A stretch of DNA of 64,000 bases from Buttiauxella ferragutiae (lineage in GTDB: Bacteria; Pseudomonadota; Gammaproteobacteria; Enterobacterales; Enterobacteriaceae): assembly GCF_001654915.1 (NCBI RefSeq), contig NZ_LXEQ01000001.1; one strand, given 5' to 3'. Shown here piece after piece: positions 26,847-35,498 of this stretch (position 1 is its first letter; every line of letters begins with the position of its first letter). The translations under genes were made by a program, and so were the position numbers. The notes beneath the pieces are model-generated. The model made no database searches and was not told the origin of the DNA. It saw nothing but the letters and a program-made list of their open reading frames with translations.

Positions 26847-27923
26847 ATGAAAAAATTTCTCGCGCTAGCTCTGGTTGTCCCCTTGCTCATCTCATGTTCG
26901 AGCAAAAAAGAAGACTCCTATAACGAGGCTTTTGTTAAAGACACCAATGGTTTCGATATTTTGATGGGGCAATTCGCTCATAACATTGAAAATATCTGGG
27001 GCATCAAGGAAGTGTTGATTGCGGGTCCTAAAGACTACGTGAAATATACCGACCAATACCTGACCCGTAGCCACATCAACTTTGACGAAGGTACGATTAC
27101 CATCGAAACCATTGCCGGCACTGAACCTGCTGCGCACTTACGTCAGGCGATCATCAACACGTTACTGATGGGCGACGATCCGGGTTCAATCGACCTTTAT
27201 TCCGATGCCAACGATGTGGTTATCTCCAAAGAACCGTTCCTGTATGGCCAGGTAGTTGATAACACCGGCCAGCCGATTCGCTGGGAAGGCCGCGCCTCTA
27301 AGTTTGCTGATTACCTGCTGCAAACACGCATGAAAAGCCGCAGTACCGGGCTGAAAATTGTTTATAGCGTGACCATCAACCTGGTACCAAACCACCTTGA
27401 TAAACGTGCGCATAAATACATTGGCATGGTACGCAAAGCGTCGAAGAAATATGGCGTCGATGAATCCCTGATCCTGGCAATCATGCAAACCGAATCGAGC
27501 TTTAACCCGTATGCCGTGAGCCACGCTGATGCACTGGGCCTGATGCAGGTTGTGCAGCACAGCGCCGGGGTTGATGTCTTCAAATCGCAAGGGAAATGGG
27601 GCAAACCAAGCCGCAGCTTCTTGTTTGACCCGGAAAGCAATATCGATACCGGCACGGCTTATTTGGCGATTCTGCAAGACAGCTATTTGAGCGGAATTGA
27701 TAACCCAACCTCGCGCCGTTATGCCGTCATCACCGCATATAACGGCGGTGCGGGCAGCGTGCTGCGCGTGTTCAACAACGATAAGAACCGCGCGTTCAAT
27801 ATTATCAATAGTATGGCTCCAGGTGATATCTATCAAACCCTGACAACACGCCACCCGTCTGCGGAATCTCGTAATTATCTGAAAAAAGTGAACACCGCAC
27901 AGAAGAGCTATCGTCGGCGTTAA
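26847..27923 (+). CDS. mltC: Membrane-bound lytic murein transglycosylase C
   Basis: Outer-membrane lipoprotein that cleaves glycan strands to 1,6-anhydromuropeptides. The start MKKFLALALVVPLLISCSSK at 26847 gives 358 residues and a lipobox LISC with the lipid cysteine at 17. An N-terminal DUF3393-type domain (NGFDILMGQFAHNIENIWG) is followed by the SLT catalytic domain with the active-site glutamate in MQTESSFNPYAVS and ITAYNGGAGSVLRVF. Order mutY-yggX-mltC-nupG-speC is as in E. coli. Confidence 0.96.
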   Translation: MKKFLALALVVPLLISCSSKKEDSYNEAFVKDTNGFDILMGQFAHNIENIWGIKEVLIAGPKDYVKYTDQYLTRSHINFDEGTITIETIAGTEPAAHLRQAIINTLLMGDDPGSIDLYSDANDVVISKEPFLYGQVVDNTGQPIRWEGRASKFADYLLQTRMKSRSTGLKIVYSVTINLVPNHLDKRAHKYIGMVRKASKKYGVDESLILAIMQTESSFNPYAVSHADALGLMQVVQHSAGVDVFKSQGKWGKPSRSFLFDPESNIDTGTAYLAILQDSYLSGIDNPTSRRYAVITAYNGGAGSVLRVFNNDKNRAFNIINSMAPGDIYQTLTTRHPSAESRNYLKKVNTAQKSYRRR

Positions 27924-27932
27924 TCCTCTGTT

Positions 27933-27976
27933 TGTTGTCTCTCCTGTCATTCATTTTGATGCCAGGAGAGACAACA
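27933..27976 (+). terminator. Perfect 14-bp inverted repeat after mltC
   Basis: TGTTGTCTCTCCTG (27933-27946) and CAGGAGAGACAACA (27963-27976) are exact reverse complements around a 16-base loop. There is no U-run downstream. The stem is long enough to end or protect the mltC transcript. Confidence 0.6.
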
Positions 27977-28101
27977 TTGCCCGCGCTTTACCTGCCTCAT
28001 TCAGCAAAAAATGTAGCCCCGGTCACTATTTTCGAATGTAACTTGAAGATGTTTTCATTTATTTGCTGAATGTACCAAAAATTACTCCGCAGCCCTGCTA
28101 A

Positions 28102-28117
28102 TGTTACGATTACAACA
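28102..28117 (+). promoter_or_regulatory. Candidate DeoR-type operator upstream of nupG
   Basis: TGTTACGATTACAACA matches the E. coli DeoR operator palindrome at 12 of 16 positions and lies 60 bases before nupG, which in E. coli is controlled by DeoR, CytR and CRP. A TGTGA half-site (28132-28136) nearby could be part of a CRP site. Assignment is by analogy. Confidence 0.45.
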
Positions 28118-28178
28118 TATCGAAACAGATATGTGAGAAATGCAACATTCGATAGTTAAATCCTGTGAGGAAATTTCC

Positions 28179-29432
28179 ATGAACCTTAAGCTGCAGCTTA
28201 AAGTACTTTCGTTTCTGCAGTTCTGCTTGTGGGGTAGCTGGCTGACGACACTCGGCTCATACATGTTCGTCACCCTCAAGTTTGATGGCGCGGCCATCGG
28301 CGCGGTATACAGTTCATTAGGGATTGCTGCGGTATTTATGCCAACGCTACTGGGTATTATTGCGGACAAATGGATTAGTGCGCGCTGGCTCTACGCTGCC
28401 TGTCATCTGGTTGGCGCCGTCACACTGTATTTCGCAGCCCAGGTCACCTCCCCGAGTGCGATGTTCGTGGTGATTCTGCTGAACTCACTGGCCTATATGC
28501 CAACGCTTGGCCTGGTGAACACCATCTCTTACTATCGCCTGCAATCAGCGGGAATGAATATTGTCACTGACTTCCCGCCAATTCGTATCTGGGGAACCAT
28601 TGGCTTTATCTTCGCCATGTGGGGCGTGAGCTTCTCAGGCTTCGAATTGAGCCACATGCAGCTTTATATCGGTGCCACACTGTCAGTGGTTTTAGCCTTG
28701 TTCACCCTGACACTGCCACATATTCCGGTCGCCAACGCGCAAAAAAACCAAAGCTGGACTTCCATGTTAGGGCTGGATGCCTTCGCTTTATTCAAAAACA
28801 AGCGCATGGCGATTTTCTTTATCTTCTCTATGCTGTTAGGTGCCGAGTTACAAATTACCAATATGTTTGGCAACACCTTCCTGCACAGCTTCGATCAAAA
28901 CCCGCTGTTCGCCAGCAGCTTTATTGTTGAACACGCGTCAGTGCTGATGTCTATTTCGCAGATTTCTGAAACCGTATTTATCCTGACGATTCCGTTCTTC
29001 CTGCTGCGTTACGGCATCAAGAACGTGATGCTTATCAGTATTGTGGCGTGGATGCTGCGCTTTGGTCTGTTTGCCTTTGGCGACCCAACGCCGATGGGCA
29101 CCATGCTGCTGGTAATGTCGATGATCGTCTACGGTTGCGCCTTTGACTTCTTCAACATTTCCGGTTCGGTATTCGTTGAGCAAGAAGTGAAACCAGAAAT
29201 TCGTGCCAGCGCACAGGGCATGTTCCTGATGATGACCAACGGCTTTGGTTGCATTTTGGGCGGGATTGTCAGCGGGAAAGTGGTGGAAAACTACACGACG
29301 GCTGGCATTACTGACTGGCAAAGCGTATGGCTAATTTTCGCCGGATATTCACTGGTACTGGCCTTCGCCTTCGTCGCACTGTTCAAATATAAACACGTCA
29401 GAACGCCTGCGGCTATCCAGCCAGTTGCCTGA
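28179..29432 (+). CDS. nupG: Nucleoside permease NupG
   Basis: Inner-membrane proton-nucleoside symporter of the major facilitator superfamily, with broad purine and pyrimidine nucleoside uptake. The start MNLKLQLKVLSFLQFCLWGS at 28179 has AGGAAATTT upstream and gives 417 residues (E. coli 418). Twelve hydrophobic helices are apparent. Signature segments are SYYRLQSAGMNIVTDFPPIR and LGAELQITNMFGNTF. It is monocistronic between mltC and the REP-like element. Confidence 0.96.
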   Translation: MNLKLQLKVLSFLQFCLWGSWLTTLGSYMFVTLKFDGAAIGAVYSSLGIAAVFMPTLLGIIADKWISARWLYAACHLVGAVTLYFAAQVTSPSAMFVVILLNSLAYMPTLGLVNTISYYRLQSAGMNIVTDFPPIRIWGTIGFIFAMWGVSFSGFELSHMQLYIGATLSVVLALFTLTLPHIPVANAQKNQSWTSMLGLDAFALFKNKRMAIFFIFSMLLGAELQITNMFGNTFLHSFDQNPLFASSFIVEHASVLMSISQISETVFILTIPFFLLRYGIKNVMLISIVAWMLRFGLFAFGDPTPMGTMLLVMSMIVYGCAFDFFNISGSVFVEQEVKPEIRASAQGMFLMMTNGFGCILGGIVSGKVVENYTTAGITDWQSVWLIFAGYSLVLAFAFVALFKYKHVRTPAAIQPVA

Positions 29433-29468
29433 TTGATAACGCCTATAACTACTGGCAAATCTTTTTTC

Positions 29469-29545
29469 GTAGGTCGGATAAGCGCAGCGTCATCCGACAC
29501 CACTAATGTAAATTGGTGGATGACGCTAGCGCTTATCCCCCCTAC
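29469..29545. repeat. REP-like imperfect palindrome between nupG and speC
   Basis: GTAGGTCGGATAAGCGCAGC and GCTAGCGCTTATCC with outer GTAGG/CCTAC arms form a long hairpin. It shares arm sequence and layout with the element at 23361-23428. It lies between the convergent ends of nupG and speC and could also serve as a transcription end. Confidence 0.75.
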
Positions 29546-29568
29546 AAAAGCTGAAAAAGGGAGCGTTT

Positions 29569-31707
29569 TTAGGCTTTTATCATGTAGCCGTACAAACGCT
29601 TAATTCCATCCGCATCTGTTTCGCTATACACACCCTGCAATTCTGGCGAGAAGCCCGGCAACATATTCACACCTTCCTCCAGCGCGAGGAAATAACGCAG
29701 CGCGGCACTGCCCCAGACTTCGCCCGGTACGACACACAACACGCCCGGCGGATACGGCAACGCACCTTCCGCCGCAATGCGCCCTTCTGATTCGCTTAAA
29801 CGCACCAGTTCCACATTGCCGCGAATAAACTCGCTGTTGGCATCCTGTGGATTCATAGCAACCGCAGGCAAGCTGGCTTTGCGGAACATCGCTTTTTGCA
29901 GATCCTTCACCGCAAAACTGACGTAAAGACCGTGCATTTCCTGGCACAACTGGCGCAGCGTATAGCCTCTGTAGCGTTGGGAATATTTCTGATAGATCGT
30001 CGGTAAAACATCCACCAGCGGCGTATCGTCTTCGATATGCTGCTCAAACCGCGCCAGCATCGCCACCAGATGTACCAGCTTCTCAGTGCTTTCAGCAGGC
30101 GTCAGCAAGAACAGAATCGAATTAAGATCCGATTTCTCAGGGACAATCCCGTTTTCACGCAGATAGTTTGCGAGGATCGCCGCAGGTACACCAAATTCAG
30201 TGTATTGCCCGGTTTGCGGATCGATACCCGGCGTCGTCAGCAACAACTTGCAAGGATCAACGAAGTATTCATCCTGCGCATAACCTTCAAAACCATGCCA
30301 CTTCTCACCCGGCTCAAAACTGAAGAAACGGCGCTCCTGCGCGATTGCCGTAGTGGGATGATCCTGCCACGGTTTGCCCGCCACCACCGGTGGGATAAAC
30401 GGTTTGATCATCTTACAATGGGCGATGATCGCTTTGCGCGCTTCAATGCCCTGCACCACGCACTCGGCCCACAAACGGCGTCCGCTCTCCCCTTCGTGAA
30501 TTTTCGCGTTCACATCAAGTGCGGCAAACAGCGGATAAAACGGGCTGGTTGAAGCATGCAACATAAACGCGTTATTCAGCCGCTTATGCGGGCAGAATCG
30601 TGCTTGCCCACGCAGATGGTTATCTTTTTTGTGGATCTGCGAAGTCTGCGAGAAACCGGCCTGCTGCTTATGCACCGATTGCGTCACAAAGATCCCCGGA
30701 TCGTTTTCGTTAAGATCCAACAGCAGCGGCGAGCAGTCCGCCATCATCGGGATGAATTGCTCATAACCGACCCATGCTGAATCAAACAAAATGTAATCAC
30801 AAAGGTGGCCGATGTTATCCACCACCTGGCGCGCGTTATAGACGGTGCCATCGTAAGTGCCGAGTTGGATCACCGCCAGGCGGAACGGACGCTTTTCTTG
30901 TGCGCGAGCTGGCGCAACTTCGGCGATCAACTCACGCAGATACTTTTCATCAAAACAGTGCGCATCGATACCGCCGATAAACCCAAATGGATTACGAGCA
31001 GCCTCGAGATAAACCGGAGTCGCTCCGGCCTGAATCAATGCACCATGATGGTTTGATTTATGGTTGTTGCGGTCAAACAGAACCAGATCGCCACGGGTCA
31101 GCAGCGCATTAGTGACGACTTTATTGGCCGCCGAGGTGCCGTTTAGCACGAAGTAAGTTTTATCCGCGTTAAACACTTTGGCGGCAAACTTCTGCGCATG
31201 CTTGGCCGATCCTTCATGGATCAGCAAATCACCGAGTTTAACGTCAGCGTTGCACATATCGGCGCGGAATAGATTCTCGCCGAAGAAATCATAGAACTGG
31301 CGGCCGGCCGGGTGCTTTTTGAAAAATTCACCGTGTTGGTGGCCAGGGCAGGCAAAAGTGCTGTTTTCCATCGCGACATATTTCGTCAACGTATCGAAAA
31401 ACGGCGGCAACAGATTGGCTTCGTAGTCACTGGCTGCTTTTTCCAGCTCCAGATAATCCTGCGCTTCGCCGGTTATCAGCCCCGATATCCCTTCTTGCTC
31501 GCCAGGCCTTGCATCAGCGGCTAAAAAAACGGGAATCGAAAAACCTGTACGTTTGAGTAGCGCCAGAATACCGCTGCGGCTATCAGCGACAGAAAGGACA
31601 ACGGCGGCGATATCGGTGAAGTCAGTGCTATCGAGCGTGACCACTTCGCGATGCGTTTCAAGTGTGGCAACCACATCGTGGCTGGCGGCAATTTTCAAAG
31701 ATTTCAT
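29569..31707 (-). CDS. speC: Constitutive ornithine decarboxylase
   Basis: PLP-dependent enzyme that decarboxylates L-ornithine to putrescine in polyamine synthesis. The frame is open from a GTG at 31713; the ATG at 31707 (MKSLKIAASHDVVATLETHR) gives 712 residues against 711 in E. coli. Domains are an N-terminal wing (response-regulator-like), the aminotransferase-fold core with PLP-binding FDSAWVGYEQF and the Schiff-base lysine in TQSVHKQQAG, and the C-terminal ODC domain. SpeC is kept next to a tRNA-Phe as in E. coli, though yqgA is absent from the interval. Confidence 0.96.
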   Translation of the reverse strand: MKSLKIAASHDVVATLETHREVVTLDSTDFTDIAAVVLSVADSRSGILALLKRTGFSIPVFLAADARPGEQEGISGLITGEAQDYLELEKAASDYEANLLPPFFDTLTKYVAMENSTFACPGHQHGEFFKKHPAGRQFYDFFGENLFRADMCNADVKLGDLLIHEGSAKHAQKFAAKVFNADKTYFVLNGTSAANKVVTNALLTRGDLVLFDRNNHKSNHHGALIQAGATPVYLEAARNPFGFIGGIDAHCFDEKYLRELIAEVAPARAQEKRPFRLAVIQLGTYDGTVYNARQVVDNIGHLCDYILFDSAWVGYEQFIPMMADCSPLLLDLNENDPGIFVTQSVHKQQAGFSQTSQIHKKDNHLRGQARFCPHKRLNNAFMLHASTSPFYPLFAALDVNAKIHEGESGRRLWAECVVQGIEARKAIIAHCKMIKPFIPPVVAGKPWQDHPTTAIAQERRFFSFEPGEKWHGFEGYAQDEYFVDPCKLLLTTPGIDPQTGQYTEFGVPAAILANYLRENGIVPEKSDLNSILFLLTPAESTEKLVHLVAMLARFEQHIEDDTPLVDVLPTIYQKYSQRYRGYTLRQLCQEMHGLYVSFAVKDLQKAMFRKASLPAVAMNPQDANSEFIRGNVELVRLSESEGRIAAEGALPYPPGVLCVVPGEVWGSAALRYFLALEEGVNMLPGFSPELQGVYSETDADGIKRLYGYMIKA

Positions 31708-32041
31708 ATGCACAAATCCCAGAGGTCAAGGATGAGTGAGTGCCAGATGGCACGGCAAAGGGAGCATTCCCCGGCGAATGTGTCTTGATGGTCTGAAGGA
31801 TGATTCCCACTCCGACCGCCAGACATCAGTAAAACCAAGCATCACCTGATTTTACTGTTGTCCTGCAGTGAGCGTGCGATGCCCTCACCGCATGGTGAGC
31901 AAGGGTCTTCGGGATACAACAGAAAGGTGAACGAGCGCCATCGAGAGATGCCGGTGAACATTGACTCTAAACATCAATAAGCGCCCCGTTACGATGTGTG
32001 AAATTTCGCGCAATCATGGCACCTTCTGCACGAGGGTTCAA
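31708..32041 (-). promoter_or_regulatory. speC promoter and long structured leader
   Basis: A candidate promoter on the minus strand is TTGAAC (32041-32036), 17 bases, CATGAT (32018-32013), four of six matches in each hexamer. It predicts a leader of about 300 bases with no convincing coding frame. The leader contains hairpins: CTCACC/GGTGAG (31884-31899) and CAGTAAAA/TTTTACTG (31827-31857). Such a long leader before a polyamine gene suggests post-transcriptional control, which is inference. Confidence 0.45.
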
Positions 32042-32103
32042 GACGACGCTGCTAGCCGGAGCACAATATTCGCGCAAACGCACGGCTTATTAACACAAAA
32101 CCA

Positions 32104-32132
32104 TTGACGACAAACGGCCTTTACGGTTTAAT
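32104..32132 (+). promoter_or_regulatory. Promoter of the tRNA-Phe gene
   Basis: TTGACG (32104-32109), 17 bases, TTTAAT (32127-32132), followed by the GC-rich discriminator GCGCCCCG that is typical of stringently controlled stable-RNA promoters. Transcription would begin just before the tRNA at 32143. Confidence 0.85.
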
Positions 32133-32142
32133 GCGCCCCGTT

Positions 32143-32218
32143 GCCCGGATAGCTCAGTCGGTAGAGCAGGGGATTGAAAATCCCCGTGTCCTTGGTTCGA
32201 TTCCGAGTCCGGGCACCA
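32143..32218 (+). tRNA. pheV: tRNA-Phe (anticodon GAA)
   Basis: Complete 76-base cloverleaf with encoded CCA. The acceptor arms GCCCGGA and TCCGGGC pair, the D-arm is GCTCAGTCGGTAGAGC, the anticodon loop TTGAAAA gives GAA (32176-32178), and the T-loop is GGTTCGATTCC. The position next to speC identifies it with E. coli pheV. That tRNA is a well-known integration site for genomic islands, and accessory DNA follows here. Confidence 0.97.
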
Positions 32219-32228
32219 CTATTTAAAG

Positions 32229-32253
32229 AAACCAGCCTACGGGCTGGTTTTTT
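32229..32253 (+). terminator. Terminator of the tRNA-Phe gene
   Basis: AAACCAGCC pairs with GGCTGGTTT around TACG, followed by TTT. It lies eleven bases after the tRNA and is a clear intrinsic terminator. Confidence 0.93.
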
Positions 32254-32472
32254 GCTTTTGGAGAAACGCTCACTCCATCAAACCCTATTCGATGACTCAT
32301 CGCCTCCCCCCCACATTCCAGCGCCTGCTACACTTTCAGCAATCCTGATGCGCAGGCATTCTGAAGGGCGAATTCACTTCCTTTCTCCCCATATTCCCCA
32401 CTGACCTGCCCATTGCGAGACTGCAAAACTGACCCCCATGTTTTTGTCATCCAATCTCGACAGGAGCAGAAA

Positions 32473-33264
32473 ATGCAAATCGATCTCACAGGCAAGAGAG
32501 CGCTGGTTACAGGTTCAACGGAAGGCATCGGCTACGCAATTGCTCGCCAACTGTCAAGGGCTGGAGCGGATGTCGTGCTCAATGGCCGCTCAGAGGAAAA
32601 GACCACAAAGGCCGCCAAACGGCTAGAAGCCGAAGGCGCAAGAGGTAGCGTTAAACCTGCCACGGCCGACCTGTCAACTGCCGAGGGGTGTGCGGCTCTT
32701 GTCGCCCAAATTCCTCAGGTAGACATCCTGATTAACAACGCAGGCATCTTCCAGCCAATTGACTTTTTCGACGCTGACGACGAAGTTTGGGATCGCCACT
32801 GGCAGGTCAATGTCATGTCCGCCGTCAGGCTTTCCCGCGCCTATCTTCCAGGCATGCAGAAACTGAACTGGGGCCGCGTGATATTCCTGGCCTCAGAATC
32901 CGGTTTTAATATTCCGGTCGAAATGATTCACTACGGCGTCAGCAAGACCGCCGACATCGCTGTCGCCCGCGGTCTCGCTAAGCGCATGGCTGGTACAAAT
33001 GTCACCGTTAACTCCGTACTCCCGGGTCCTACTCTTTCCGAAGGTGTAGAAGCGATGCTTGCCGATGAGCAAGCGAAAACGGGGTTGCCGCTGGAGGAAA
33101 TTGCCGCCGCCTTCGTCAAGCAGCATCGTGGCAGTTCGATCATTCAACGTGCCAGCAGCGTCGAGGAAGTCGCAAACTTAGTAACCTATCTTGTGTCGCC
33201 GTTTGCTTCCGCGACCACAGGAGCGTCCGTTCGCGTTGACGGTGGGGTCATCGATACTCTCTGA
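32473..33264 (+). CDS. Short-chain dehydrogenase/reductase, substrate unknown
   Basis: NAD(P)-dependent oxidoreductase of the classical SDR family. The start is at 32473 (MQIDLTGKRALVTGSTEGIG), chosen for the AGGAG ribosome binding site; the frame is open 20 codons further upstream. It gives 263 residues. Visible are the cofactor motif TGSTEGIG (13-20), ILINNAGIF, the catalytic serine region ASESG and YxxxK as YGVSK, and the C-terminal SSVEEVANLVTYLVSPFAS with VRVDGG. It stands alone after the tRNA terminator and looks more GC-rich than its neighbours, suggesting separate acquisition. The substrate cannot be told. Confidence 0.9.
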   Translation: MQIDLTGKRALVTGSTEGIGYAIARQLSRAGADVVLNGRSEEKTTKAAKRLEAEGARGSVKPATADLSTAEGCAALVAQIPQVDILINNAGIFQPIDFFDADDEVWDRHWQVNVMSAVRLSRAYLPGMQKLNWGRVIFLASESGFNIPVEMIHYGVSKTADIAVARGLAKRMAGTNVTVNSVLPGPTLSEGVEAMLADEQAKTGLPLEEIAAAFVKQHRGSSIIQRASSVEEVANLVTYLVSPFASATTGASVRVDGGVIDTL

Positions 33265-33621
33265 CAGCAAACTATTTCACTGACATAACCGGGTTGAACG
33301 GCATTTTTATAGATCTCTAACCTGGTTATTAAGCACTATCAATAAACTGGAATCATCACCATTCTACAGTTCGGTTACTTGACCAATAATTTATCAATAA
33401 ATCGCCTGCTTAATTTGCAATATAAATAAACGCATTTATTCCCACTAATAGTATTAAATAATATTTAATGCTGTCGAAAGTTTTACTTACCACAACGACC
33501 CAACCGAAATTATAAGAAAAAACTAGAGCTGAAGTAAGATATTTACTGGCGGAAATAGTAACGTCATGGTAATTAATTTATGTGTGACTAATAATTTCAC
33601 CTGCGCCCCTCGGAGATAAAA
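33265..33621. other. AT-rich intergenic region upstream of the binding-protein operon
   Basis: About 357 AT-rich bases with no gene. It must contain the promoter of the binding-protein gene, which has a CGGAG ribosome binding site at 33610-33614. No clear -10/-35 pair or operator stood out. Long A/T tracts at 33385-33500 would suit binding by nucleoid proteins such as H-NS. Confidence 0.5.
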
Positions 33622-34392
33622 ATGAAAAAGCATATTCTCGCCTCACTGATTCTCGCGTTTTCAGGATTAAGTCATACTGCTTTTGCACAGCAGACCCTAC
33701 GTATTGGTGTCGACCCAACGTTTGCGCCGTTTGAATCTAAAGCTACTGACGGCTCGCTTCAGGGGTTTGATATTGATCTGGGCAATGCCATCTGCGCCCA
33801 GGCTAAAGTGACCTGCCAGTGGGTAGAAATTGGCTTTGACGCGACCATTCCTGCGCTTAATGCGCGGAAGTTTGATGCGATTCTTTCTGCTATGGCAATG
33901 ACCGAGAAGCGCCGTGAGCAGGTCGCATTTAGCGACATGCTTTATAACACTCCAAATGCGCTGATCGCACTGAACAGCAGCACACTGAGCCATGATACGG
34001 CTTCACTGCAGGGCAAAAAAATCGGCGTAGCACAGGGGACTATTCAGGAAACCTACGCCAAGAAAAAATGGGAACCACAAGGCGTGGAGGTCATCTCCTA
34101 CGCCAATCAGATGGAGATTTATCCTGATCTGGTTTCCGGGCGTCTTGATGGCAGCCTGACCAATATTATCTCTGCCGAGCAAGGTTTTCTTGATAAACCG
34201 GAGGGTAAAAACTTTGCGATTAAGGCCACTATTACAGACAAAAAAGTATTTGGTGATGGTGTTGGCATCGCATTAAGAAAAGACGATAAAACAAATCTGC
34301 AATTAATAAACCTGGCATTGGCCGAAATACATAAAAATGGCACTTACGATCGTCTGGCAAAGAAATACTTTAATTACTCAGTTTATCCATAA
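33622..34392 (+). CDS. Periplasmic amino-acid-type ABC transporter substrate-binding protein
   Basis: Family 3 extracellular solute-binding protein (HisJ/ArgT/GlnH type), 256 residues. A signal peptide MKKHILASLILAFSGLSHTA is cleaved after AFA, and the mature protein opens QQTLRIGVDPTFAPFESK. The family signature GFDIDLGNAICAQ and the FDAILSAMAMTEKRREQVAF hinge stretch point to a polar or basic amino acid or derivative as ligand. No permease or ATPase gene is nearby, so it is an orphan that would have to borrow another transporter's membrane parts. The DUF2817-type gene follows after 11 bases, suggesting an operon and linked substrates. Confidence 0.9.
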   Translation: MKKHILASLILAFSGLSHTAFAQQTLRIGVDPTFAPFESKATDGSLQGFDIDLGNAICAQAKVTCQWVEIGFDATIPALNARKFDAILSAMAMTEKRREQVAFSDMLYNTPNALIALNSSTLSHDTASLQGKKIGVAQGTIQETYAKKKWEPQGVEVISYANQMEIYPDLVSGRLDGSLTNIISAEQGFLDKPEGKNFAIKATITDKKVFGDGVGIALRKDDKTNLQLINLALAEIHKNGTYDRLAKKYFNYSVYP

Positions 34393-34403
34393 GGAAATAA
34401 ATA

Positions 34404-35498
34404 ATGATGACAGCGGATATTCCATTAGCGGATTATGCCACTCAAAGGTCGCGTTTTATTTCTATGGCAGAGACGAAAGGTGGGTTGATTCATTCTTACC
34501 CACATCCACTCAGCGGCCCGAAAGGTGAATTACTTTATACCGATGTAGCGCTTTTTGGCAGTGAGACGGCATCTCGCATGATGCTTGTGATTTCTGGCAC
34601 TCACGGGGTTGAAGGCTATTATGGCTCAGAGAGCCAGATTGCCTGGCTTGCGGAATTTGAGATGAATCAGTTACCTGCTGATACAGCACTGCTGTTTATC
34701 CATCTGCTTAACCCCTGGGGAACCGCCCACCTGCGGCGAGTCAACGAAGACAATATTGATCTTAACCGCGGTTTCATCGATTTTTCACAGACCATCCCGA
34801 GTAATCAAGACTATCTGCGTTGGCACGATATTTACTCTGGTGAGCGGGAATTTGCCGACAGGCAACTGGCTTCAGCGCTGTCCAGGGAGGGATGGCCTGC
34901 GCTAAAACGCGTAGTCGAGGCCGGGCAGTATCAGTATCCGACAGGCTTGTTCTATGGTGGCAACCAACCCAGTTGGTCCATGCAAACCATGCAAGCCATC
35001 ATTGAGCGTCATCTCAGTCGCGCACGGACCATCATCAGTTTTGATCTGCATACGGGTGCTGGAGCCTGGGCCCATCCAATGCTGCTTTCTATTGCTGAGC
35101 AGCCATTCCCGGCACACGCATGGGGCAAACGGATCTACAAAGAATCACTGACGCTTTTGTTTACCGGTGCGGGTCGAGATAGCGATACCGGCGTCACAGC
35201 GACAGCAACGGGTTATTTGTCGCAGTTCCTGCTCAACGCTCTGCCTGATACCCAGATTCTGCCGCTGGTCGTGGAATGTGGCACCTACCCTGCAGAAGAG
35301 ATGCACCGGCGACTACGGAACGATCACTGGTTACATCTCAAAGCTAATCCTGCCACTGCCGAGGGCCAGGAAATTAAACGTGATTTGGTGGAAGCGTTCT
35401 GGCCCGCCGATGAGGACTGGCGGGCACTGGTGGCGTTGCGTACTCAGCAATACTTTGCCCGTGGTTGGCGGGCGCTGCTTAACGAGACTGAAGATTAA
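34404..35498 (+). CDS. M14-like zinc hydrolase (DUF2817 type)
   Basis: Putative cytosolic zinc-dependent carboxypeptidase or amidohydrolase, 364 residues, no signal peptide. The M14/aspartoacylase-type metal site is visible: SGTHGVEGYYGSE gives H67 and E70, and ISFDLHTGAGAW gives H216; NPWGTAHLRR and DLNRGF (N121, R122) match the substrate-binding Asn-Arg, and VVECGTYP near residue 290 carries a candidate catalytic glutamate. It is co-transcribed with the binding protein, so it may process the imported compound. Two start codons stand in tandem (34404, 34407). Its stop overlaps the convergent oxygenase gene by four bases. The exact reaction is unknown. Confidence 0.82.
   Translation: MMTADIPLADYATQRSRFISMAETKGGLIHSYPHPLSGPKGELLYTDVALFGSETASRMMLVISGTHGVEGYYGSESQIAWLAEFEMNQLPADTALLFIHLLNPWGTAHLRRVNEDNIDLNRGFIDFSQTIPSNQDYLRWHDIYSGEREFADRQLASALSREGWPALKRVVEAGQYQYPTGLFYGGNQPSWSMQTMQAIIERHLSRARTIISFDLHTGAGAWAHPMLLSIAEQPFPAHAWGKRIYKESLTLLFTGAGRDSDTGVTATATGYLSQFLLNALPDTQILPLVVECGTYPAEEMHRRLRNDHWLHLKANPATAEGQEIKRDLVEAFWPADEDWRALVALRTQQYFARGWRALLNETED

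Noticed and set aside
27186..27950. 254-codon antisense frame inside mltC
   Set aside because: It is opposite a conserved gene, lacks a start signal and has no family-like motif.
32219..32472. Integrase remnant or attachment-site duplication after tRNA-Phe
   Set aside because: Only the tRNA terminator and unremarkable sequence are visible; no copy of the tRNA 3' end and no integrase-like frame could be found by eye.
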